Source: Pontiella agarivorans
Lineage (GTDB): Bacteria; Verrucomicrobiota; Kiritimatiellia; Kiritimatiellales; Pontiellaceae
DNA: 64,000 bases
NCBI RefSeq assembly: GCF_034531395.1
Contig: NZ_JARVCO010000008.1
Span: forward strand, 1 to 64,000
Reading direction: 5' to 3'
The position numbers and the translations under genes are program-made. Below the pieces are notes generated by a model. That model worked only from the letters and a program-made list of their open reading frames with translations, did no database searches and was not told the origin of the DNA. Within the stretch, counting starts at the first letter, position 1. Each line of letters begins with the position of its first letter. Below are positions 28,044 through 36,448 of this stretch, in pieces.

Positions 28044-29372
28044 CTAGGCACTGATCCGCTCAAGGCGGGCGGATTTCCTGAGGTTGGTTTTAAAGGTGTC
28101 CCGCCGCCATCCGGTGAATGCCTCCGAATAGAGTTTTACACCAAGCTGCCGGAATCCGCTCGTTAATTCTTCGGCGGTCATATTCCGCGGCCGGAAGTTC
28201 AGATCGAACAGGGTGCACTTCCGCCAGTTGGTCGGTTCGATCAGCCGGTGCTCCTGTTTGAGCTGTTCATACAGCGGCGTGCTGGGGAAGGCCGTGAGGA
28301 TCGTGATCTGGACTTCATAGAGTTCAGTCTCTTTCACAAACGTGAAGATGTCATCAAACACCGCGGAGGTCTGGCCGTCGAGCCCGACAATAAAACAGCC
28401 GTTCACCGTGATGCCGTGCGACTGAATGGACAGAATTGCTTTTTTATATGCTGCGAATCGGCCGCGCTTCCAGTTGGCGTTGATTTCCAGATGGTCCAGC
28501 GGGCCGGGCGTCGGACTTTCAAGCCCGATCAGCACCTGGGCGCATCCGGATTCCCGCATCAGGCGCAGCAACTCGGGATCTTCGGCGACGGACAGGTCGG
28601 TTTCAGTAAACCATTTGATGCGCCGCTTTTTCAGTTCGGGCAGCAGCGCCTTCCAATAGGCTTTATTCACAAAGCTGTTGTCATCCGCAAACTCGATGAA
28701 CGGGTGGGGCCAGATGGCGCAGATTCTGTCAATCTCCGCCAGCACCTTCGCGGCCGGCTTCTGCTTATACCGGTTGCAGATCAGGTTGGAACCGGCGCAG
28801 AACGAGCAGTTATGCGGGCAGCCCCGGCTGGTCTGCACCGTGAGGCGGTTATACTTTTCGATGTCCAGCAGCTCAAAGGCGGGCATCGGGGCATCGGCCA
28901 GATCAAAGTCGAGGCCGCGCGCATCGTAAAACACCTTGAGTTTTCCCTGTTCCGCATCGGCCAGAATCTCATGCCATACCGGTTCCCCCTCGCCGATGAC
29001 CACCGAGGTGCAGAATTTACGGGCCTCATGCGGCCGGGCGGTCACGTGCGGTCCGCCGATGACGGTCGGCACGCCCATGGCCCGGTAACGTGCGGACAGT
29101 TCGTAGGCTTCGTTGATCTGTGCGCTGAAGCTGGAAATCGCGACCAGGTCGAATTTTTTCAGTTCGTTCGGCTCGGCGGTGATATCCGGCACTTCCATAT
29201 AGCAGACGTCATGATGTGATGGGGTCATGCCCGCGAGGGTCAGCAGGCCGAGGCTGGGCAGCGAAGCAATCTGTTTGCTGCGTTCGACAAAGCCCGGGAG
29301 GGTGAGTCCGAGTTCAAGCAGTTCGGGGTCGCAGGCCCGAATGCCGCTCATGGCGATGAATGCAATTTTCAT
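28044..29372 (-). CDS. B12-binding-domain radical SAM enzyme
   Basis: 442 residues. The N-terminal part (about 35-145) has the cobalamin-binding Rossmann pattern, with V-P-T-V-I-G-G-P-H-V-T and G-E-G-E-P, though no clear D-x-H-x-x-G cobalt-ligand motif. The radical SAM core has C185-x-x-x-C189-x-x-C192 binding the 4Fe-4S cluster. No SPASM-type C-terminal cysteine set is seen, so it is not an anaerobic sulfatase-maturing enzyme. Members of this class methylate, cyclise or rearrange unreactive carbons, several on lipids or tetrapyrroles. The lipid-related neighbours suggest a lipid substrate. Its start overlaps the preceding stop as ATGA. Confidence 0.85.
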   Translation of the reverse strand: MKIAFIAMSGIRACDPELLELGLTLPGFVERSKQIASLPSLGLLTLAGMTPSHHDVCYMEVPDITAEPNELKKFDLVAISSFSAQINEAYELSARYRAMGVPTVIGGPHVTARPHEARKFCTSVVIGEGEPVWHEILADAEQGKLKVFYDARGLDFDLADAPMPAFELLDIEKYNRLTVQTSRGCPHNCSFCAGSNLICNRYKQKPAAKVLAEIDRICAIWPHPFIEFADDNSFVNKAYWKALLPELKKRRIKWFTETDLSVAEDPELLRLMRESGCAQVLIGLESPTPGPLDHLEINANWKRGRFAAYKKAILSIQSHGITVNGCFIVGLDGQTSAVFDDIFTFVKETELYEVQITILTAFPSTPLYEQLKQEHRLIEPTNWRKCTLFDLNFRPRNMTAEELTSGFRQLGVKLYSEAFTGWRRDTFKTNLRKSARLERISA

Positions 29373-29827
29373 GGTGTGGCTCCTTTCTGGAACGTAGACG
29401 AAGCTTCAAGCTTCGTGGTGGAAATTGGGGATTCCTGCTGGGAGTGCATGACGGAGGAGGATGCTCCGTCTACGTGAATGATGAACAGAATGATGGCAAT
29501 CAGGACGGCGCCGGCGGGAATGAAAAACAGGTGCCGGAACGCCGGTTTGAAGGCGCTGAGGTAGCAGACCGTCGGCATCATGACCGCACCGGCCATCATC
29601 AGAACGGATGAAGCGCCGGGGTTCAGGTCCAGTGCACGGGCGGTAAGCCCGAGCCCGAGATTCAGGAAGCCGATGCCGAAGAACGAAATGTGAGCCAGCC
29701 TGATCAGGCGCCTCGGCCACGAGGTATAGCCGCCCAGCCAGTCCGGCCGGTGAAAAAACAGGCCGGGAATAGCGCCGGAAACCGCTCCGAGCGCAAAGCC
29801 GATCCATGCTGCCGTGATATTGATCAT
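29369..29827 (-). CDS. small polytopic membrane protein, unknown family
   Basis: 152 residues with four hydrophobic segments (about 5-25, 42-62, 73-93, 100-118) and a polar, Ser/Thr/Gln-rich C-terminal tail. Not recognised. It overlaps the lipase stop and the radical SAM start by four bases each, so it is tightly coupled within the lipid-type operon. A membrane partner of the neighbouring enzymes is the simplest guess. Confidence 0.72.
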   Translation of the reverse strand: MINITAAWIGFALGAVSGAIPGLFFHRPDWLGGYTSWPRRLIRLAHISFFGIGFLNLGLGLTARALDLNPGASSVLMMAGAVMMPTVCYLSAFKPAFRHLFFIPAGAVLIAIILFIIHVDGASSSVMHSQQESPISTTKLEASSTFQKGATP

Positions 29828-30606
29828 GCCGGGCCTCCGGGGGGCTGTTTGGTTGGAGGGTGCTCAATGGAGCAGGATGATTGGCCTGCGGTGAAGCGGC
29901 CGGATTCCAGAAAGAGGACGGTCTGCTCAATCACCGTCCGGTTCCACATCATCGTGGCGTGCGTGGTGTGGAGCTGGAGGTAATCGGTGTAGGCGGCAGG
30001 TTTCACCCGGGCAAGCGCGACCTTGCCATCGTCCGGGCCGGGAATCAGCATGGAGAGAATCGGGTTGATCGAGCGGTCGCCCGCCACAATGCCCAGTTCA
30101 AACTCCGGAGCCTTCAGCCGGAGCGGGTGGCCGTTGGTACCCAGCTGATTCCCGGCCGGACCGTTGATCCATTGATAAAGAAAGACGCCGCCGAGTTTAT
30201 CGGTCACCTCGCTGCCGCGGCTCGGCGGTGCCAGCATGACGACTCTTCCAAGGTTTGGAAGATCGTGGTCTTCCAGGTATTCGCGCAGAATGATCCCGCC
30301 CATGGAATGGGTCACAAAATGCACCCGTGCGGCCGGACAGATCTGCGGTTCCAGGGATTGGAAAATATCGGCCGTCAGTTTTTCGATGGTTGCGGAGGTT
30401 GAAGGATAGTCGTGATTGATGACGGTATACCCCTCGGCCGTCAGTTTTTTCTCCAGCTTGTTCATGGCTTTGGACGAACGGGCGAGCCCGTGAAGCAGCA
30501 CGACGGTTTCCTGTTTTTTCACACTTGCGCAAGTGTGAAATCCGGGGGTTCCATACAGAAGAAACGCGGTCATAATCAGAATTCCGGTCAGCAGAATAAT
30601 TTTCAT
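29824..30606 (-). CDS. secreted/anchored alpha/beta-hydrolase (lipase-like)
   Basis: 260 residues. N-terminal hydrophobic signal or anchor (about 2-19). Oxyanion block V-V-L-L-H-G-L-A-R near 35-43, nucleophile elbow V-T-H-S101-M-G-G, acidic residues in P-G-P-D-D and a late H-T-T-H segment as candidate catalytic His. This fits a triacylglycerol-lipase/PGAP1-like esterase. It overlaps the acyltransferase fusion stop by four bases (ATGA). Two palindrome copies (30246, 30349) lie inside. Role inferred: releasing acyl chains or processing an acylated product in the envelope. Confidence 0.83.
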   Translation of the reverse strand: MKIILLTGILIMTAFLLYGTPGFHTCASVKKQETVVLLHGLARSSKAMNKLEKKLTAEGYTVINHDYPSTSATIEKLTADIFQSLEPQICPAARVHFVTHSMGGIILREYLEDHDLPNLGRVVMLAPPSRGSEVTDKLGGVFLYQWINGPAGNQLGTNGHPLRLKAPEFELGIVAGDRSINPILSMLIPGPDDGKVALARVKPAAYTDYLQLHTTHATMMWNRTVIEQTVLFLESGRFTAGQSSCSIEHPPTKQPPGGPA

Positions 30607-33600
30607 GATGCCCTCACGGTTTTATAGACGGACTGGAGATCGAGTTTACCGGTTCCAAGGGTTGGAAGTTCCGGCAGGTGGAAAAAGTTGGCGGCGCGCG
30701 GAATCCACAGGTTCGGAAGGCCCAGGTTCCGGAGTTTGGAAATCAGGTTTTCCGGATCGCCGGCGGCCGGGGTAATGCAGACGGCGAGCTGTTCGCCTTT
30801 GGCCCGGTCTTCGACACCGACCACCGCGACGCACGGCTCCTCGGATTCGGCCACCTGCTGCAGGGCTTCCTCGACGGCTCCGTGCGGAACCATCTCGCCG
30901 CCGATTTTACTGAAGCGCGAAAGGCGGCCGCTGATGCTGACGTATCCGCGCGGGTCCATGGTGGCGATATCGCCGGTGTTGTACCATCCGTCCTGCAGGA
31001 CTTCGGCGGTTTTTTCCGGCTGGTTCAGATAGCCCTGCATGACATTGGGGCCCTTGATCAGCATGAGACCTGCTTCGCCGTCGGCCAGCGTTTCGCGGGT
31101 TTCCGGGTTTACGATACGCACGGCGACGCCCGGCAGCGGCTGGCCGGCGGCGCCGGCGCGGTATCCGTTTTTCAGGCTGAGCAGGGCTACAGGCGAAAGC
31201 TCGGTGCATCCGTAGCCCTCCAGCGGCTGGAGATCAAATTTTGCTTTAAACGCGTCGGCCACATCGGTGCGCAGTTTTTCGCCGCCGGTGATTACATGTT
31301 CCAATGATTGGAAATCTTCGGCGGCCGCTTTCCGGGTGTAGGCCTGCAGGAAGGTCGGCGTGGCCAGCAGGGCTGTCAGCTGTTCTTCTTTAATCAGTCG
31401 GATTACGCGGGCGGTCTGCAGCGGGTTGGGGTGATAGGCCGTGCGGATGCCCTTGAGCAGCGGCCACCACATCAGGCCCAGATAGCCGAAGGCATGAAAC
31501 AGCGGAAGGATGGCGCACATGGAATCTTTTTTGGTGAAGGCCTGAACCGCCTGCGTGGATTCCACGTTCGAGAGAATGTTGGCGTGGCTGAGCATGACGC
31601 CCTTCGGCATACCGGTGGTGCCGGAGGAAAAAATGATGGTGGCGAGGTCGCCCGGCTGCGGTTCGCGTCCGCCGGCCAGGTGCTGCGGTGAGGCGAACAG
31701 CGCGGCGCGGAGGGCGCGGAACTTTTCAACGCGGCCCAGGTTTTTCAGCAGGTCTTCGAGGTAGATCCGGCGTACCGGAAGGTCCGGGGCCCCGGTTTTC
31801 TGCAGGAAGCGGCGCGACGTGATGACATATTTTATTTTTGCCTGTTTCACGGCCGAGACCTGGGCGTCTGCAGATGCGGTCCAGTTCAGGTTAACGGCGG
31901 TTTTTCCGGAGAGGGTCAGCGCCAGATTTGCCAGCACATTGCCCACGGAGGTCGGCAGGAAGATGCCGATGTTCTGGTGATTTTTTATCTGCGGTTTCAT
32001 GCGGTTGGCCAACGCAACCGATCCGGTCAGCAGTTTGCCATAGGTTGCTTTCTGTCCGAGCGTGTCGGAGATGATCGGCCGGAACCAGTTGCGGCGGGCC
32101 TGGGCGATGAATTTATGAGCCAGCGTATTGCCGGGTTTCAGGCTTTGTTCGGTGGCATAGTTGGCGCCGAGTTCGGCGATCACGCAGCGGGCTTCATCGG
32201 CCGGAGTGTCGGTCGGCAGGGCCTGGCCGAAACGCACTGAGACCGGGCGGGGGAACTGCTCCGGTTTACGGAGGCCCGGCTTGCCGTTTTTAAAGCTGAA
32301 GATGCTGCCCCAGATATTTCCGATATGCGCCGGAATAATCGGGCATCCGCTGTTGCGGGCAATCTTTTCGAACCCCTTGTTGAATTTCATCAGGTTGCCG
32401 TTGGTGGTCAGGGCGCCTTCCGGAAAGACGCCGACGATGGCGCCGGCTTCCATGGCTTCGCGCGCTTCTTTTAGCGACCGGGCGAGGGCGCGCGGTCCGT
32501 CGGAGGTATGAATCGGAATGCAGTCGGTGAGTTTGAAGAAGGGGTAGGCCCATTTCCAGGTTTTGAACACATCGCGCGACATGACAAAGCGGATCGGGCG
32601 GCCGGTGGCGGCCTGCAGCAGCAGGGCATCGGCATAGGCGGTGTGGTTGCAGATCAGCAGGGCGCCGCCTTCGCGCGGCAGATTTTCCAATCCCTGGAAA
32701 CGGATTTTATAGAGGCGGTTCACCAGGCGGATCAGCCAGAAGCGCGTGAAGAAGCCCGGCAGGCGCAGGCAGGCGATTACAGCCGGCACTGCGGCGATCA
32801 GTCCGGTCACAAGCACGCAGCCGCGGGCGTTCATGTGGAAAACGTTGGTGAGCAGATAAAAGAGGCCGGAGGCCGCCACCATGGTGGAGAAACTCAGAAA
32901 ATCGGTGGCTCCGAAAACCGCGCCGCGTTTATCGGCCGGAACGCGCTGCTGCAGGAAGGCGTTGAGTGGAACCAGATACATGCCGCAGCCCATGCCCAGG
33001 AAAACAATCCATCCGCCGATTACGATAGGGCCGGTTGCCAGCGAAAGGCCGATGGCGCTGAGCATCACACCCAGGGCACCGACCGGAATCAGGCCGATTT
33101 CAATCGTGTGCTTCGACAGTTTTCCGGTCAGCAGCGCGCCGAGTCCGATGCCGACGGCGGCCAGCGGGAAAAGCATCGGTGCGCGCTCCACGGTGAGGCC
33201 GAGGGCTTCGCGGCCATAGAGCACGAGGGTCTGCTGAAACAGGGCGGTGATGCCGCCGAAGAGCACGAGGCCGAGCATGGCCTGCTTGGCCCAGTTGTCG
33301 GTTTTGATCGATTTAACCGCATGCACAACATCGGGAATAATCCACGGCGAGGTGTGGCGCGTTTTTCCAAAGGCCGGAACGTCGGCCATTTTATAGGAAG
33401 CAAAGGCACCGGTCAGGGCCAGCGCGGCGCAGACTGCCAGCACCAGCAGGGGGCTCAGCCCGAGATAACCGACCATCAGCGCGGGCAGCGCAGTGCCCAG
33501 AATGATGGCAACATAGGTGGCGGCGGTGAGGAAGCCGTTGGCGCGGGAGAGCTCTTCGTCGTTCACCAGTTCCGGCACAATGCCGCGTTTGGCAGGACCG

Positions 33601-33941
33601 AAGAGGGCACTCTGGGTGCAGAGCAGAAAGAGCAGCGCATAGACCGGCCAGACCAGACCGGAAATCAGGGTGGGAACCGAGATGGCCAGCAGCTCGACTT
33701 CCATCCATTTGCTGACGATGATGATGTTTTTCTTGCTGAACCGGTCGGCCAAAGAGCCGGCGGCATTGGAGAAGAGGATAAAAGGGATAACGAAGAGTGC
33801 TGAGCAGATGGCGATGACGGTCGGCAGGCTCTGATCGCCCAGCAGGGAAACCAGCACGATGACCGCCGTCATCTTAAAGGCATTGTCGTTAAAGGCCCCG
33901 GTGGCCTGACTGATATTTAACCATTTGAATGTATTTTTCAT
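30603..33941 (-). CDS. LplT/Aas-like fusion: MFS transporter + acyltransferase + acyl-ACP/CoA ligase
   Basis: 1112 residues from ATG 33941, chosen for AGGAG six bases upstream. Three modules: an MFS transporter with about 12 helices (1-400, LplT-like), a PlsC-type acyltransferase with N-H433-T-A-Y-A-D438 and F-P-E-G 506-509, and an AMP-forming ligase with S-S-G-T-T-G-M-P-K near 772-780. E. coli LplT and Aas do the same jobs as two proteins: lysophospholipid flipping and re-acylation. First gene of the six-gene operon, directly behind a sigma-54 promoter. Three palindrome copies lie inside. Substrate could be a lysolipid or another acyl acceptor. Confidence 0.9.
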   Translation of the reverse strand: MKNTFKWLNISQATGAFNDNAFKMTAVIVLVSLLGDQSLPTVIAICSALFVIPFILFSNAAGSLADRFSKKNIIIVSKWMEVELLAISVPTLISGLVWPVYALLFLLCTQSALFGPAKRGIVPELVNDEELSRANGFLTAATYVAIILGTALPALMVGYLGLSPLLVLAVCAALALTGAFASYKMADVPAFGKTRHTSPWIIPDVVHAVKSIKTDNWAKQAMLGLVLFGGITALFQQTLVLYGREALGLTVERAPMLFPLAAVGIGLGALLTGKLSKHTIEIGLIPVGALGVMLSAIGLSLATGPIVIGGWIVFLGMGCGMYLVPLNAFLQQRVPADKRGAVFGATDFLSFSTMVAASGLFYLLTNVFHMNARGCVLVTGLIAAVPAVIACLRLPGFFTRFWLIRLVNRLYKIRFQGLENLPREGGALLICNHTAYADALLLQAATGRPIRFVMSRDVFKTWKWAYPFFKLTDCIPIHTSDGPRALARSLKEAREAMEAGAIVGVFPEGALTTNGNLMKFNKGFEKIARNSGCPIIPAHIGNIWGSIFSFKNGKPGLRKPEQFPRPVSVRFGQALPTDTPADEARCVIAELGANYATEQSLKPGNTLAHKFIAQARRNWFRPIISDTLGQKATYGKLLTGSVALANRMKPQIKNHQNIGIFLPTSVGNVLANLALTLSGKTAVNLNWTASADAQVSAVKQAKIKYVITSRRFLQKTGAPDLPVRRIYLEDLLKNLGRVEKFRALRAALFASPQHLAGGREPQPGDLATIIFSSGTTGMPKGVMLSHANILSNVESTQAVQAFTKKDSMCAILPLFHAFGYLGLMWWPLLKGIRTAYHPNPLQTARVIRLIKEEQLTALLATPTFLQAYTRKAAAEDFQSLEHVITGGEKLRTDVADAFKAKFDLQPLEGYGCTELSPVALLSLKNGYRAGAAGQPLPGVAVRIVNPETRETLADGEAGLMLIKGPNVMQGYLNQPEKTAEVLQDGWYNTGDIATMDPRGYVSISGRLSRFSKIGGEMVPHGAVEEALQQVAESEEPCVAVVGVEDRAKGEQLAVCITPAAGDPENLISKLRNLGLPNLWIPRAANFFHLPELPTLGTGKLDLQSVYKTVRAS

Positions 33942-33981
33942 TTCCGCTCCTGAAGGTTGGTTGTTCAACAACTCCCCTTAA

Positions 33982-33997
33982 TGCACAGGGTGTGCCA
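33982..33997 (-). promoter_or_regulatory. sigma-54 (-24/-12) promoter
   Basis: On the minus strand the sequence TGGCACACCCTGTGCA (33997 to 33982) matches the TGGCAC-N5-TTGCA consensus with one mismatch in TTGC. The GG and GC doublets have the exact required spacing. The predicted start is near 33970, about 30 bp before the acyltransferase ATG at 33941. The divergent gene encodes a sigma-54 activator, which strongly supports the call. Confidence 0.8.
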
Positions 33998-34020
33998 GCG
34001 GAATTCGGATTGGTGTAAGT

Positions 34021-34104
34021 GTATGTATACATGCGAATAACGAATATCGGCTTGTTTTATATATTTTTGTATGTGGACATTAAATGCATGATGGATATAC
34101 ATAC
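34021..34104. promoter_or_regulatory. candidate upstream activator sites (GTATGT/ACATAC)
   Basis: The palindrome ATGTATACAT (34023-34032) and the inverted pair GTATGT (34069-34074) and ACATAC (34099-34104) lie 25-110 bp upstream of the -24 element and just before the activator start. They are plausible enhancer sites for the divergent sigma-54 activator and would also allow autoregulation. Confidence 0.45.
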
Positions 34105-34109
34105 TACGT

Positions 34110-35540
34110 ATGGATAAAAACTTTTTTAAAATGGTATCGCAGGCGGCGTTCAGTAATCCGTTCGGCGAAAAACGGGTGGATATTGACCGGCAGATTGTCG
34201 GGGCGGACGAGACAGCCGACTGGCATTCCATGCTTCAGCCGCTGCTGACGCGGCTGGAGGAGGAGATCGGGCAGCTCAGGGAATCCGGGGAGCTTGTGAT
34301 TGACCGGGACGGAGGCGAAGAGGTCCGGGCGGTGGGCGTCAGTATTCTGTTCCACATTTTCCATCGTTACATGGATCAGTTCGACCGGCTGATCGAGGAG
34401 CAGATCGCAGCGGGTGATGAATCGCTGCGCGCACCTTTTGCCTTCCAATGTCTGGAAGACCTGACGGGGTTCGGCTTCGGGCGCGAGGATGCGCGGCGGT
34501 ATGTGGCGATGTTTTATCAGATCCGGCGCGCCTATTATTTTATTTCAACCGGCCTGGTCGGGGAATCCCCGGCGATGAAGCAGCTGCGGGCCCGGCTCTG
34601 GGATAATATTTTTACGCACGAAATTGCGTGGTATGAATCGTGTTTATGGAACCGCATGGAAGATTTTTCCACGCTGCTGCTGGGCGAGACCGGGACGGGC
34701 AAGGGCGCGGCCGCGGCGGCGATCGGTCGGTCGGGCTATATTCCGTTTAATCCCCAGGCGCAGAAGTTTGAGGAGAGTTTTACCCGCGCGTTTGTTGCGA
34801 TCAACCTGTCGCAATATCCGGCCGCGCTGATTGAGTCGGAGCTGTTCGGGCATCGGAAGGGCGCGTTTACCGGGGCGATCGAAAAGCATGAGGGTATTTT
34901 TTCGCGGTGCAGTGCCTACGGGGCCATTTTTCTGGATGAAATCGGAGATGTGAGCATTCCGATTCAGATCAAGCTGCTGCAGGTGCTGCAGGAGCGCACC
35001 TTCTCGCCGGTGGGCAGTCACGAAAAGCTGCGCTTTAACGGGCGGGTGATTGCCGCCACCAACAAATCCATCGACGAACTGCGGAAGGCGGGCGAGTTCC
35101 GGGATGATTTTTATTATCGGCTCTGCTCCGACATCATCACGGTTCCGCCGCTGCGCGAGCGGATCCGGCAGACACCGAAAGAGCTGGAAATGCTCGCCGG
35201 ACATCTGATGGAGCGGATCTGCGGGGCGGACCTGAAATTTCCAATCCTTGGAAAACTCAAGGAGGACGTGGGGCGCAATTATGCTTGGCCCGGCAATGTC
35301 CGTGAGCTGGAGCAGGCGATCCGCAGGGTGATGATTACGGGGTCGTATTCGGGCGATGCTTCCGCAGATTCCCCTGCCGATGAGGGACTGGAGCAGGCGA
35401 TGGTTTCCGGCAGCCTGACGGCCCGGGAGGTGGTTGAAACATATTGCCGGGAGCTCTATGCCGTCTATGGAAACTACGGGGAGGTGGCCCGCCGCACCGG
35501 CCTCGACTGGCGGACGGTGAAGAAGAATGTGAGTGCATAA
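34110..35540 (+). CDS. sigma-54-dependent transcriptional activator (NtrC-type AAA+)
   Basis: 476 residues. An N-terminal region (1-185) without a receiver domain, family not recognised, possibly the sensor. AAA+ core: Walker A G-E-T-G-T-G-K-G 192-199, the sigma-54 contact loop G-A-F-T-G-A 251-256, Walker B I-F-L-D-E near 273-277, and R-x-D-F-Y-Y-R-L. The C-terminal part ends with a Fis-type helix-turn-helix (V-A-R-R-T-G-L-D-W-R-T-V-K-K). No Shine-Dalgarno precedes ATG 34110. Divergent from the lipid-type operon that has a -24/-12 promoter. Palindrome copies at 34443 and 35239. Confidence 0.92.
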   Translation: MDKNFFKMVSQAAFSNPFGEKRVDIDRQIVGADETADWHSMLQPLLTRLEEEIGQLRESGELVIDRDGGEEVRAVGVSILFHIFHRYMDQFDRLIEEQIAAGDESLRAPFAFQCLEDLTGFGFGREDARRYVAMFYQIRRAYYFISTGLVGESPAMKQLRARLWDNIFTHEIAWYESCLWNRMEDFSTLLLGETGTGKGAAAAAIGRSGYIPFNPQAQKFEESFTRAFVAINLSQYPAALIESELFGHRKGAFTGAIEKHEGIFSRCSAYGAIFLDEIGDVSIPIQIKLLQVLQERTFSPVGSHEKLRFNGRVIAATNKSIDELRKAGEFRDDFYYRLCSDIITVPPLRERIRQTPKELEMLAGHLMERICGADLKFPILGKLKEDVGRNYAWPGNVRELEQAIRRVMITGSYSGDASADSPADEGLEQAMVSGSLTAREVVETYCRELYAVYGNYGEVARRTGLDWRTVKKNVSA

Positions 35541-35541
35541 A

Positions 35542-35568
35542 AAAAGCCCGTCGTGATGACGGGCTTTT
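35542..35568. terminator. bidirectional intrinsic terminator
   Basis: An 11-bp stem AAAAGCCCGTC/GACGGGCTTTT with a five-base loop lies between the convergent activator gene and tsf. Flanking A and T runs serve both strands. Confidence 0.88.
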
Positions 35569-35592
35569 CTGCATTCAATCGCGAGGATTGAA

Positions 35593-36429
35593 TTATGCGC
35601 CGAGCTGGTAGCGGATGTAGCGTTTCACCGTGATGGTGTCGCCCAGTTCTTTGCCTTTTTCTTCCAGCAGCTTGGTGATGGAGACTTTGTCTTCTTTAAC
35701 AAAGCCCTGCTCCAGGAAGCAGATCAGGCTGTAGAATTTGTTCGCCTTGCCCTTGAGGATGCCTTCCATGATATTTTCCGGCTTTCCTGCGAGCTGTTTG
35801 CGGGCGATGTCCATTTCTTCTTCCAGCATTTCGGCCGGAACTTCGTCGCGGTTCAGGTAGGCCGGAGCAGCCGCTGCAACGTGCAGGGTCAGGTCCTTGG
35901 CCAGTTCCTTATAAACCGGAGACGCTGCGGTTTCTTCTTTTTCGAAACCGAGTTCGAGCAGAACGCCGACCTTGCCGCCCATGTGGATGTAGGTGGCGAT
36001 GGCGCCGATGCCTTCCACGTCCCATTTGACGTTGCGGCGAAGCTGAATTTTTTCGCCGATCGAGGCGATTTTTTCTTCAACTTTATCTTTCACGTCTTCG
36101 GCCATTTTGTCGGATTCGTGATTCAGTGCGTCGAGGCGCATTTCTTCAACAAACGCCTGGAAGTCTTCGTTACGGGTAACGAAGTCGGTTTCGCAGTTGA
36201 TTTCGAGCATACCGGCCGATTTGGCATCGTCGGCGACGAGCGAGGCGACCATGCCTTCTTTAGCTTCTTTGGAGGCGCGTTTGGCGGCAACGGCCGCGCC
36301 TTTTTCACGAAGGATTTTAACGGCTGCATCAAAATCACCGTCGGTTTGTTCGAGGGCTTTTTTGCAGTCGTTGATGCCCATGCTGGTGGCATCGCGAAGT
36401 TCTTTAATCATTGAAGTGGTAATAGCCAT
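35593..36429 (-). CDS. tsf: translation elongation factor Ts
   Basis: 278 residues, a normal length. The N-terminal UBA-like domain has LRDATSMGINDCKKAL, and T-D-F-V-T-R-N occurs in the core. It is the guanine-nucleotide exchange factor for EF-Tu. It follows rpsB by 19 bp, the standard bacterial rpsB-tsf order. AGGAG nine to ten bases before ATG 36429 sets the start. Confidence 0.97.
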   Translation of the reverse strand: MAITTSMIKELRDATSMGINDCKKALEQTDGDFDAAVKILREKGAAVAAKRASKEAKEGMVASLVADDAKSAGMLEINCETDFVTRNEDFQAFVEEMRLDALNHESDKMAEDVKDKVEEKIASIGEKIQLRRNVKWDVEGIGAIATYIHMGGKVGVLLELGFEKEETAASPVYKELAKDLTLHVAAAAPAYLNRDEVPAEMLEEEMDIARKQLAGKPENIMEGILKGKANKFYSLICFLEQGFVKEDKVSITKLLEEKGKELGDTITVKRYIRYQLGA

Positions 36430-36448
36430 TTCTTAAGTCTCCTGAAAG

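Noticed and set aside
28044-29372. The radical SAM enzyme as an anaerobic sulfatase-maturing enzyme
   Set aside because: It has a B12-type N-terminal domain and no SPASM cysteine set, and it sits in a lipid-type operon.
32508-33803. A 431-codon plus-strand frame across the acyltransferase fusion
   Set aside because: Gln/His/Gly-rich shadow without any motif. The minus-strand frame has transporter helices and catalytic boxes.
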